Below, piece after piece: positions 1 through 6,240 of a stretch of DNA of 8,152 nucleotides. The position numbers and the translations under genes were made by a program. The stretch covers positions 1 through 8,152 of the forward strand of contig JAAZLA010000112.1 in the NCBI GenBank assembly GCA_012799545.1, in the 5' to 3' direction. The DNA comes from Treponema sp. Its GTDB lineage: Bacteria > Spirochaetota > Spirochaetia > Treponematales > Treponemataceae. The notes below the pieces were generated by a model. It had not been told where the DNA came from. It searched no databases and was given only the letters and a program-made list of their open reading frames with translations. The number at the start of each line of letters is the position of its first letter. The first letter of the stretch is position 1.

Positions 1-392
1 TCGAGAATATCATCTGCTCGTTGTGAAAGGTATTCGTCGTTGGTATGGCGTAAAAGAGAGGCGCTTTCGTTTACAACGCTGTCAACAATAAAATCTACGT
101 TGTAGCTTGAGTTGTCGAAATTTAGTTTTATTTGATTTATAAATTCTTGGTCATTGAGCATGAGAAGATAGGTTTCTATAAGTTTTTTTTCATCAGGATT
201 ATTTGTCTGTAAGAGAAGTGAAAAATCTTTAATAGTGAGCTCCAAGGCTTTCTGGAATTTTTTCCATTCGGCTTCTTTTTCAGATTGAGAAATCTTTGTT
301 TTTTCTACTTGTTTTCTTTTTGCTTGGACAATAAAGTGCGCTTTTTCTATGGCAAGGCCCTTTGACGCTGAAATTCCTGATAAAATATTCAT
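1..392 (-). CDS. ptsI: PTS enzyme I (phosphoenolpyruvate-protein phosphotransferase), N-terminal part only
   Basis: Enzyme I is the cytoplasmic protein that takes phosphate from phosphoenolpyruvate and passes it to HPr, the first step of the PTS. Only the first 130 codons are in the window; the gene runs off the left edge, so the active-site histidine and the PEP-binding barrel are not visible. The translated start reads MNILSGISASKGLAIEKA, the typical enzyme I opening. It is followed by a charged helical region fitting the HPr-binding domain, with LIETYLLMLNDQEF (about residues 71-84) and DEYLSQRADDI (119-129) matching conserved family blocks. There is no GAF domain ahead of it, so ptsI fits better than ptsP. 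The start is well fixed: an in-frame TGA lies seven codons upstream and no other ATG lies between. No Shine-Dalgarno sequence is present; see the promoter at 399-427. Known from the group: treponemes often keep enzyme I and HPr without sugar permeases, which suggests a regulatory role; that role here is inference. Confidence 0.9.
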   Translation of the reverse strand, partial: MNILSGISASKGLAIEKAHFIVQAKRKQVEKTKISQSEKEAEWKKFQKALELTIKDFSLLLQTNNPDEKKLIETYLLMLNDQEFINQIKLNFDNSSYNVDFIVDSVVNESASLLRHTNDEYLSQRADDIL

Positions 393-398
393 AGACTT

Positions 399-427
399 AC
401 TATAGCAATCTCAAGGCAATAAGTCAA
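399..427 (-). promoter_or_regulatory. sigma70-type promoter of ptsI, predicted leaderless
   Basis: On the minus strand a TTGACT -35 (427-422) is followed by a 17-bp spacer and a TATAGT -10 (404-399), which is extended by TGC immediately upstream. Six bases (AAGTCT) separate the -10 from the ATG at 392, so the expected +1 is the A of the start codon. The whole promoter sits in the 43-bp gap between the mnmE stop and ptsI, giving ptsI its own start even though it is also downstream of mnmE. Confidence 0.75.
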
Positions 428-435
428 AGGGGAAG

Positions 436-1866
436 CTATTTTCCTACACAAAAATGCGAAAAAACACTGTCGAGAACATCATCTCCGCTTACTTCGCCTG
501 TGATAATGGCGAGAGATTCGAGGGCGTTTTCTAAATCCAGGGCGAGGGCGTCGATGGTGTAGTTTGCTTCATAGACTTCTAGGGCATGTGTGATAGATTC
601 TATCGCCTCATCGACTGCTTTTTTTTGTCGTAGTGAGCCAAGTCCAGCTTGTTTTCTTTGGCTTGCGTGTTTTTGGCTTAAAAGAGCTTTTGCCTTTTTG
701 CTGAGTTCAGAAATCCCCTCGCCTGTTTTGCTTGAAATATGTACGATTTCAAGAGCATCGGCCATTGAGTTTGGGTGTTTGAATTTTAAAGCTGCCATTG
801 CTTTTATAATATCAAAGAGGTTTGTGTCTGTTTTATCTTTTTTTGTGAGAACTAAAAGCAAGGGAAAGCTTTGTTTTGTTAAAAAATCTTCTATAAAAGC
901 ACTATCTTCCGGGCTTATTCCTACAGAGCCATCGACGAGGTAGAGAAGAAGGTCAGCGTCTTTGGCGAGTTCTTGGGTCATGAGCACGCCCTTTTGCTCG
1001 ATGAGATCTTCTGTCTCTCGCAAACCAGCTGTGTCAAAAAGTCGTGCAGGAATGCCATCGAGGGAGATAAAGCTTTCAAGCCAGTCACGAGTTGTGCCGT
1101 GTTGCTCGGAGACAATGGCACGGTCCTCTTTTAAGATTGCATTGAAAAGACTCGATTTACCAGCATTTGTTTTTCCAGCAAGTATAAGGCGTGCTCCTTC
1201 TTGATACATTTTTTCACAAGACCAAGACTCGGAAAGAATTTCTAGTTCATTGAGAATTTCTTTGAGCTCTTCTGGTTTAAAGGCATCTAAAAAAGTCTCT
1301 TCATCTTCTGGGTATTCTATTTCAACTTCGATGGAGGCGAGAACATGGAGGATTTTTTTCTTAATTTCAAGGAGCTGTTGAAAAAGGGAGCCAGAAAGGC
1401 GCCCTGCCGCACGACTTGAAGAGTCTTGTGTTTTTGATTCTATAATTTCTCGAATTGCCTCTGCCTTTGTGAGGTCGGTTTTTCCATTTAGAAAGGAGCG
1501 AAAAGAAAATTCACCTCGCTCAGCTTCTGAAAAGCCCTTTGAGAGTAAAAGCGCATAGATGCTACGGACAACGGAGATACCGCCATGGCAAAAAATTTCG
1601 ACCATGTCTTCTCCGGTGAAACTTTTGGGAGCTCTGTAGACCGCAAGGATAACTTCGTCAACTTTTTTTTCTCCGTCGACAATCCAGCCGTAGAGCGTTG
1701 TATTTCCAGCTGCTTTTTGAAGTGCTTCTGGGCGAGAAAAAATCGCTGCGACAAGAGATATAACTTCTTTTCCCGTACAACGAATGACAGCCAAGGCGCT
1801 TGGTGCAAGGGGTGTTGCGATCGCTGCGATTGGTTGTTCAGGGATATAGGTTTTATTTTCTAACAT
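436..1866 (-). CDS. mnmE: tRNA uridine-5-carboxymethylaminomethyl modification GTPase MnmE
   Basis: MnmE works with MnmG to install the (carboxymethyl)aminomethyl group at C5 of wobble uridine 34 in certain tRNAs, using a methylene-tetrahydrofolate-derived carbon and GTP hydrolysis. The 476 residues are close to the usual length. Order: N-terminal folate-binding TrmE domain (about 6-125, including GEF 118-120 and FLNGKTDLTKAEAI around 125-138), helical domain, inserted G domain (about 225-395), then the helical C-terminus ending FCVGK with the conserved near-terminal cysteine C473. G motifs: P-loop GKTNAGKS 231-238, GTTRD 257-261, DTAG 278-281, TKKD 341-344 and SSK 378-380. The P-loop has T where PNAGKS is usual, and G4 has T where NKxD is usual. 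The ATG at 1866 has an AGGAGG seven bases upstream. It lies 33 bp after the preceding gene on the same strand with no visible promoter between, so it is probably co-transcribed with it. Confidence 0.97.
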   Translation of the reverse strand: MLENKTYIPEQPIAAIATPLAPSALAVIRCTGKEVISLVAAIFSRPEALQKAAGNTTLYGWIVDGEKKVDEVILAVYRAPKSFTGEDMVEIFCHGGISVVRSIYALLLSKGFSEAERGEFSFRSFLNGKTDLTKAEAIREIIESKTQDSSSRAAGRLSGSLFQQLLEIKKKILHVLASIEVEIEYPEDEETFLDAFKPEELKEILNELEILSESWSCEKMYQEGARLILAGKTNAGKSSLFNAILKEDRAIVSEQHGTTRDWLESFISLDGIPARLFDTAGLRETEDLIEQKGVLMTQELAKDADLLLYLVDGSVGISPEDSAFIEDFLTKQSFPLLLVLTKKDKTDTNLFDIIKAMAALKFKHPNSMADALEIVHISSKTGEGISELSKKAKALLSQKHASQRKQAGLGSLRQKKAVDEAIESITHALEVYEANYTIDALALDLENALESLAIITGEVSGDDVLDSVFSHFCVGK

Positions 1867-1873
1867 CTAGGGA

Positions 1874-1879
1874 CCTCCT
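1874..1879 (-). promoter_or_regulatory. Shine-Dalgarno sequence of mnmE
   Basis: AGGAGG on the minus strand, seven bases before the ATG at 1866. It confirms the start, and contrasts with the operon-leading genes of the window, which have none. Confidence 0.85.
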
Positions 1880-1899
1880 AAAAAATGAGGGTAATCTAA

Positions 1900-4035
1900 T
1901 CAATACGTCCAAGGGTAGGCTTCATCATCGTCAATATCTGGTTCAATATCGTCGTATCGACCGCTATTATTCCAGTACATATAGCCATTGTGGATGGAAT
2001 CGCGCACGCCAAAGACTTGCCGTTTGACATAGTTTTTATCGTAGTAGAGTTTGTCATAAGAAACACCGAGATAAAAAGCTTGTAGCCAAGGCCGTACGAT
2101 GATTTGATTTCGTGCAATGACGGCATTTCTATAACTTCCAAAATAATAAATGCGATAGGGGCGCTCTGCTGCTGGTTTATAATCTAAAAAGTTTTGTTCA
2201 AAGTGGCTTGGATAAAACATAGGGCAAATAACATCGACATAGGGTGCCATAAGCTCTACATCTTGTCCTGTTCGTGCGCCACTTCTATACCAACCGTTTG
2301 CACCGTAAATATCTATCCCGATGGGCGCTTGGATATTGCTTCGGGCATACTTTAAAAACGAAAGAAGGGCGCTTTCCTTGTCCATATCTTTTTCGTGATG
2401 ACGATAGCTTGCATTTGAAAGATTTAGTCCGTCAGTAGGAAAGCGAATGTAGTCAAACTGAATTTCGTCAAAACCGCGCTCTATCAATTCTTGTGCAATT
2501 GCAACATTGTATTCCCAGACTTCATCTGAATAGGGATCAACCCAAAATTCATCGTAGTAGTTTGTTTGTGTTCCCGTTTTTATTTCGTTTTCATCGAGGA
2601 TATCAGAATAGCCACGGATGCCCTGCCATGGTTTTTTTAGGGCAGAATCCCAAACAGCGTATTTTCCACCCTGCCATTGGTAGAGGTTTTTATCTTTGAA
2701 AACAACAATGCGAGCGATTAGATAAATGTCTTTTTCTTTCAGGGGATTTACAAAGTCTTCTAAGTCGATGGCGTGTCGGCTTATGCCGTTTTTTTCAATG
2801 ATAGAAGGCTTTGTTGATTTATAGCGAAGCATGCCATAGTCGTCTTTCATATCCACAACTACGGAATTGAGTTTATTGTCAGCAATTGTTTGTATGTGTT
2901 TTTGTAAACCTGCACCGGTAATTTGATTTACAGGTAGGTAGAGGCTTTTTTTTCCGCTCGCCTTATAGCTATAGCTGCTTGCTATAGTGTTCGGATAGAG
3001 CATCCAAAGTTCATCGAGGGAAACAGAACGGCTTGGGTCATTTGAGTGTTTAAAAAAAGCGGCTTCAGCAATAAGATTTTGATTACGAATACTTTGAAAC
3101 CATTGATTTGTTTGGGCGGTATTTTTTTGGATTTTGCTTTCTGCTATATTGAGTGTAGAAAAACCACCCATTTCTAAAAAGTGCAGGGCACCGTTTTCAT
3201 AGACGAGGGAATCAAAACTTGCATTTACCAAAGCGCCCTTCCAAAGTGGAACTGCTTTTTTATTTTTCCAGTCAAGGGAGTAGAGCCGTGGAATAAAACT
3301 TTGGCTCAAAAAAACATCTATTGTTTGATTTCCGTTTGCATCGATAGAAACGACGGGTAAAATATCTGCTATTTCGTCAACGAGGGGATTATTTGGCAAG
3401 CTGTCAAAACCACGGGTTATATCAATCCATTTTGGATTTGCTGAATCTGCTTGGATATACGAAAGCCCATAAATAGGGTGGGACATAAAGACAATGAGCT
3501 CGCTTCCTGTTATGGCGCCAGAAGAGTTGTAGCGAGGGAGGTCACAGACGGCAACCGATTTGCAACCAGCTGTTCGAGCGCTTGAACCGAGGCTTTTCCA
3601 TGACTCAGCAGAATCTCTAGAAATATAGACAGCATCCTTTGTTGCGGTTACAAGAATTTCGGGTTTTGTAGGATGACTTGCAAGATCTTTTAAGTCTACA
3701 TTTAAAAGGCTAAATATTTTTTCTCCGTTTTCTATTGTTTTTACAGAGTGAGCAGGAAGCCCTGTGTTTTTGCTTGTAAAGCTTTGTAAATCTTTACTTT
3801 CATACACACCCTTAGTTGTTAAAAAATAATAGCGATCTGTGTAGATAATTTTATGGATGCCAGCTTCGGCCCAAAGTCTTTGTGTTTGGTAGTTATTTAC
3901 CTGAAAGAGTCCTTCTTTTGTACCGATAAGGACTTGTTCATACAAAGCATTTTGATTTGTTTGGGCGAAAAGAGAAAGGCTAAAAAAAAAGGCTAAAAAA
4001 TAAAAAAAAAGGTGCCGAAGCGATGAGTTTTTCAT
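1900..4035 (-). CDS. secreted putative glycoside hydrolase (DUF4015-type barrel) with N-terminal repeat-rich region
   Basis: A 711-residue exported protein. Residues 1-25 look like a signal peptide: a short charged start, a hydrophobic core (about 9-23) and LFA before Q26 as a likely signal peptidase I site, with no lipobox cysteine. Residues about 30-345 are beta-rich with short recurring motifs resembling sortilin/BNR-type propellers, including VYISRDSAESW (136-146), close to an Asp-box. Residues about 375-690 match the DUF4015 family of putative glycosidase TIM barrels: SVVVDMKDDYG (391-401), IYLIARIVVFKD (437-448), WVDPYSDEVWEYN (498-510), GFDEIQFDYIRFP (521-533, with D528 a candidate active-site acid), GIDIYGANGW (573-582) and a tail ending in an acidic cluster. 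Substrate and activity are unknown, and family members are largely uncharacterised; a cell-wall or polysaccharide target is inference. The start is fixed by an in-frame TAG four codons upstream. It leads a probable operon with mnmE. Confidence 0.85.
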   Translation of the reverse strand: MKNSSLRHLFFYFLAFFFSLSLFAQTNQNALYEQVLIGTKEGLFQVNNYQTQRLWAEAGIHKIIYTDRYYFLTTKGVYESKDLQSFTSKNTGLPAHSVKTIENGEKIFSLLNVDLKDLASHPTKPEILVTATKDAVYISRDSAESWKSLGSSARTAGCKSVAVCDLPRYNSSGAITGSELIVFMSHPIYGLSYIQADSANPKWIDITRGFDSLPNNPLVDEIADILPVVSIDANGNQTIDVFLSQSFIPRLYSLDWKNKKAVPLWKGALVNASFDSLVYENGALHFLEMGGFSTLNIAESKIQKNTAQTNQWFQSIRNQNLIAEAAFFKHSNDPSRSVSLDELWMLYPNTIASSYSYKASGKKSLYLPVNQITGAGLQKHIQTIADNKLNSVVVDMKDDYGMLRYKSTKPSIIEKNGISRHAIDLEDFVNPLKEKDIYLIARIVVFKDKNLYQWQGGKYAVWDSALKKPWQGIRGYSDILDENEIKTGTQTNYYDEFWVDPYSDEVWEYNVAIAQELIERGFDEIQFDYIRFPTDGLNLSNASYRHHEKDMDKESALLSFLKYARSNIQAPIGIDIYGANGWYRSGARTGQDVELMAPYVDVICPMFYPSHFEQNFLDYKPAAERPYRIYYFGSYRNAVIARNQIIVRPWLQAFYLGVSYDKLYYDKNYVKRQVFGVRDSIHNGYMYWNNSGRYDDIEPDIDDDEAYPWTY
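3982..4010 (-). repeat. two T9 homopolymer tracts in the signal-peptide coding region
   Basis: On the coding strand two runs of nine T (4010-4002 and 3990-3982) flank a T6 run (4000-3995), and the motif T-run plus AGCC occurs twice. The runs encode the Phe/Leu-rich hydrophobic core of the signal peptide. Slippage in any run would shift the frame and abolish the protein. Runs of eight A or T also occur in mnmE and ettA, so length alone is not decisive. Confidence 0.6.
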
Positions 4036-4041
4036 AGCGAT

Positions 4042-4070
4042 ATACTAGCAAATTTTTATTGATTATTCCA
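4042..4070 (-). promoter_or_regulatory. promoter of the secreted hydrolase gene, predicted leaderless
   Basis: On the minus strand TAGTAT (4047-4042), extended by TGC, ends six bases (ATCGCT) before the ATG at 4035. The sequence 17 bp further upstream is TGGAAT (4070-4065), a weak -35. An in-frame TAG overlaps the -10 hexamer, leaving only nine bases between that stop and the ATG, with no room for or trace of a Shine-Dalgarno sequence. Confidence 0.55.
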
Positions 4071-4107
4071 GTCGTTAAATAGACGTGGAGCTAAAGCTGT
4101 GTTAAAG

Positions 4108-4116
4108 TGATATAAA
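4108..4116 (+). promoter_or_regulatory. possible extended -10 promoter for the phosphofructokinase operon
   Basis: TGATATAAA is an extended -10 (TGn plus TATAAA at 4111-4116) in the 132-bp divergent intergenic region. No convincing -35 is seen at 16-18 bp. It would give a leader of about 45 bases before the ATG at 4168. Confidence 0.4.
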
Positions 4117-4158
4117 ATAGAGCGTAGTGAGAGTTCTGGTTTCTAAAATTTTTTAGTT

Positions 4159-4162
4159 AGGA
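4159..4162 (+). promoter_or_regulatory. weak Shine-Dalgarno deciding the phosphofructokinase start
   Basis: AGGA lies five bases before the ATG at 4168. It overlaps the alternative ATG at 4162, which itself has no usable ribosome-binding site. This favours 4168 by two codons. Confidence 0.5.
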
Positions 4163-4167
4163 TGTGT

Positions 4168-5268
4168 ATGAGAAAAAATAAGGTCGAAAAGTTTGGAATT
4201 CTTACCTCTGGGGGAGATGCTCCTGGCTTAAATGCCGCAATTCGAGCTGTTGTTCGAACTGCAATTTCTAGCTATGGTATGAAAGCCTTGGGAATAGAGC
4301 ATGGATATCGTGGCTTAATCGACGGCATGGCGCATGAGCTTTTATTGGATGATGTTTCAGGTATATTGACTCGCGGAGGGACTATTCTCGGAACGTCTCG
4401 GGAAAGTCCTTTCAAAAAACTCGAGTTTGACCCTGAAACAGGCATGAACGATGTGGAAAAAATTCTTGCTCAGTATAAGAAATGGGAACTCGATGCCCTT
4501 GTTGTGTTAGGCGGAAACGGAACAAATACAACAGGCGCGCATTTGGCTAAAGCAGGGTTGAATATAATCGGTCTTCCAAAAACAATCGATAATGACTTGG
4601 TTTTAACAGATACAAGTTTTGGTTTTCATACCGCTGTTTCGGTTGCAACAGAGGCAATAGACCGCTTGCATACAACCGCGCATAGTCATGATAGAATTAT
4701 GGTAATCGAAGTAATGGGGCATAAGGCTGGTTGGCTTGCCCTTTATGCAGGAATTGCTGGAGGTGGCGATGTTATATTGATTCCAGAAATTCCGTATAAT
4801 ATAGAAAACATTGCAAAGCATTTGAAAAAAAGACAAAAACAAGGTAAAATTTTTTCGATTGTCGTTGTAGCTGAAGGCGCAATGAACAAAGAAGAATCCA
4901 TGATGGATAAAAAAACCTTTAAAAAAACGCGTAAAGAAATGAAAAATTCTATTGGGTATAGGATTGCACAAGAGTTGGAAGAAGCGACAGGTTTGGAGTC
5001 TCGCGTAACTGTTTTGGGTTATTTGCAACGAGGAGGGACTCCCGTTTCGGCAGATCGCGTTCTTGCGACACAAATGGGAGTTGAAGCGGCACATATGCTG
5101 TATCGGGGAGAATTTGGTAAAATGGTTGCCATGCAAGAAGGAAGGCTTTTGGGAGTTCCTTTGGAAGAAGTTGCAGGGAAAATAAAAATGGTGGAAAAAA
5201 CCCATCCATTGGTAAAGGCTGCGAGAGAGGTAGGAACCTGCTTTGGAGAAAAAGATGAAGACGAGTAA
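4168..5268 (+). CDS. pfkA: 6-phosphofructokinase (PfkA family, G104/K124 type)
   Basis: Phosphorylates fructose 6-phosphate to fructose 1,6-bisphosphate in glycolysis, in the cytoplasm. With the ATG at 4168 it has 366 residues, against 320 for E. coli PfkA. Motifs in order: ILTSGGDAPG (11-20), RGGTILGTSR (69-78), LGGNGT (114-119), GLPKTIDND (135-143, with D141 the catalytic base by homology to E. coli D127), MGHKAGWLA (183-191), IPE (205-207) and LGYLQRGGTP (284-293). Glycine 118 corresponds to E. coli G104, the ATP-type residue (PPi enzymes have Asp). Lysine 138 sits where E. coli has G124, as in PPi-dependent and mixed-substrate (group III) enzymes. The usual Asp at E. coli 103 is N117 here. 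ATP is therefore the likelier donor but PPi is not excluded. An alternative ATG at 4162 adds two residues. The 3' end overlaps the next gene by 14 bp. Confidence 0.93.
   Translation: MRKNKVEKFGILTSGGDAPGLNAAIRAVVRTAISSYGMKALGIEHGYRGLIDGMAHELLLDDVSGILTRGGTILGTSRESPFKKLEFDPETGMNDVEKILAQYKKWELDALVVLGGNGTNTTGAHLAKAGLNIIGLPKTIDNDLVLTDTSFGFHTAVSVATEAIDRLHTTAHSHDRIMVIEVMGHKAGWLALYAGIAGGGDVILIPEIPYNIENIAKHLKKRQKQGKIFSIVVVAEGAMNKEESMMDKKTFKKTRKEMKNSIGYRIAQELEEATGLESRVTVLGYLQRGGTPVSADRVLATQMGVEAAHMLYRGEFGKMVAMQEGRLLGVPLEEVAGKIKMVEKTHPLVKAAREVGTCFGEKDEDE
5245..5249 (+). promoter_or_regulatory. Shine-Dalgarno sequence of the alpha-hydroxy-acid oxidising gene
   Basis: GGAGA inside the last codons of the phosphofructokinase gene, with GGAG six bases before the ATG at 5255. 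It supports that ATG over the in-frame TTG at 5243, which would overlap this site. Confidence 0.7.
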
Positions 5269-6148
5269 AACAAATTATAAATGTCATTTTTGTGAAGTGT
5301 GTGTGGGCAAGGGCTGTACAGCTGAGCTTCCTGGCATGGGTGGTGTTTTTGAAAGCCGCAACTTTGTATTGAACTGTGCTGCTTGGGACGGTTTTTCTCT
5401 CGACTCCTTTAGCGATAAGGAGAGGAAAAAAATCCCCCGTGCAAAGGTTCGCCTTGCTCCTATAACGGGAGCCTTACAAAATGTGGGCTACCATGACGAA
5501 AAAGCCTTTTACAAGGATTTAACTGAGTTTGTTTTTAAGGCAGGTTTTCGCTTAAGCATAGGCGACGGCACCCCTGACGATAAACTTCAGTTTGGCATTC
5601 AAGCTATTCAAAAACTGCAAGAGAAAAAACCCAAAACAAAGGCCGCTGTTTTTTTGAAACCCTATGCAAACGAAATACTTTTTGAGCGCATTGAGTGGGC
5701 GAGTCCTGTAGCAGAAATCATTGGTATTGATATAGATGCATATAATATTCTTACGATGCGAAACTTGGTGAACTTGGAAAAAAAGACAGCAAGCCAAATG
5801 AAAGAAGTGCAAAAAAAAGCAGGTCTCCCCTTTGCGGTAAAAGGTGTATTTACCTCTGCTGATATGGATTTGGTAAAAGAACTGCGTCCTGACATTGTGG
5901 TGGTATCGAATCATGGAGGGCGAGTAGAAACGGATATCGGTAGCTCGGCAGAATTCCTTGCACGAAGAGGGCGAGAGTTGCGAAATTATTGTGGTGAAAT
6001 ATGGGTAGACGGCGGCATACGAAAACAACGAGATGTAGAGATAGCAAGCTTTTTGGGAGCAAGTGAAGTTTTGGTTGGTCGTCCCTTTATTACTGCCCTC
6101 TGTCGTGGAGATAGCGCAGAAAGCCTACGAAACACTTTTGCTCGCTAA
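5255..6148 (+). CDS. FMN-dependent alpha-hydroxy-acid oxidising protein with N-terminal cysteine cluster
   Basis: A 297-residue member of the lactate/glycolate oxidase-like flavoprotein family, in a short form also common in clostridia and usually annotated only as alpha-hydroxy-acid oxidising protein. Visible barrel motifs: GDGTPDD (103-109), FLKPY (133-137), GIDIDA (157-162), LPFAVKG (191-197, K196), VVVSNHGGR (215-223, with H220 and R223 matching the catalytic His and substrate-binding Arg), WVDGGIR (250-256) and LVGRPF (273-278, phosphate-binding end of the FMN site). The N-terminus holds C10, C13, C16 and C21 (Cx2Cx2Cx4C) before LPGMGG and lacks the longer N-terminal part of classical lactate oxidases; the cysteines could bind Zn or an Fe-S cluster (inference). 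The substrate is unknown. It overlaps the phosphofructokinase gene by 14 bp in another frame with its Shine-Dalgarno inside that gene, so the two are probably translationally coupled. Confidence 0.85.
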   Translation: MKTSKTNYKCHFCEVCVGKGCTAELPGMGGVFESRNFVLNCAAWDGFSLDSFSDKERKKIPRAKVRLAPITGALQNVGYHDEKAFYKDLTEFVFKAGFRLSIGDGTPDDKLQFGIQAIQKLQEKKPKTKAAVFLKPYANEILFERIEWASPVAEIIGIDIDAYNILTMRNLVNLEKKTASQMKEVQKKAGLPFAVKGVFTSADMDLVKELRPDIVVVSNHGGRVETDIGSSAEFLARRGRELRNYCGEIWVDGGIRKQRDVEIASFLGASEVLVGRPFITALCRGDSAESLRNTFAR

Positions 6149-6205
6149 TGTATCTGGAGCTGAAAACCTGTCTGTATCGATAAACCTCACGCCCCTCCTT
6201 TTTAC

Positions 6206-6234
6206 TTGTTTCTTTTTTGCTTCTTTACTACAAT
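6206..6234 (+). promoter_or_regulatory. promoter of ettA, predicted leaderless
   Basis: TTGTTT (6206-6211), a 17-bp spacer and TACAAT (6229-6234), ending six bases (GAAACC) before the ATG at 6241. The expected +1 is the A of the ATG. The rest of the 92-bp intergenic region is T-rich, with an 8-bp TATCGATA palindrome at 6175-6182 and no clear terminator hairpin. Confidence 0.55.
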
Positions 6235-6240
6235 GAAACC

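Noticed and set aside
4603..5205. 200-residue open frame on the minus strand opposite the phosphofructokinase gene
   Set aside because: The translation is rich in Cys, Phe, His and Asn with no recognisable domain, and lies wholly antisense to a strongly supported gene; it is a shadow frame.
5243..5254. Four-codon extension of the flavoprotein from a TTG
   Set aside because: It would overlap its own GGAG ribosome-binding site; the ATG at 5255 is correctly spaced.
5552..6028. 158-residue minus-strand open frame opposite the flavoprotein gene
   Set aside because: Low-complexity, Phe/Tyr/Cys-rich translation antisense to conserved FMN-barrel motifs; no start signal.
6217..6240. Eight-codon N-terminal extension of ettA from a TTG
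   Set aside because: No Shine-Dalgarno before it, the residues are not family-like, and the ettA promoter -10 lies within it; the ATG at 6241 fits the family start.
6149..6240. Intrinsic terminator after the flavoprotein gene
   Set aside because: There are T-rich runs but no GC-rich hairpin directly before them; only an 8-bp palindrome TATCGATA is present.
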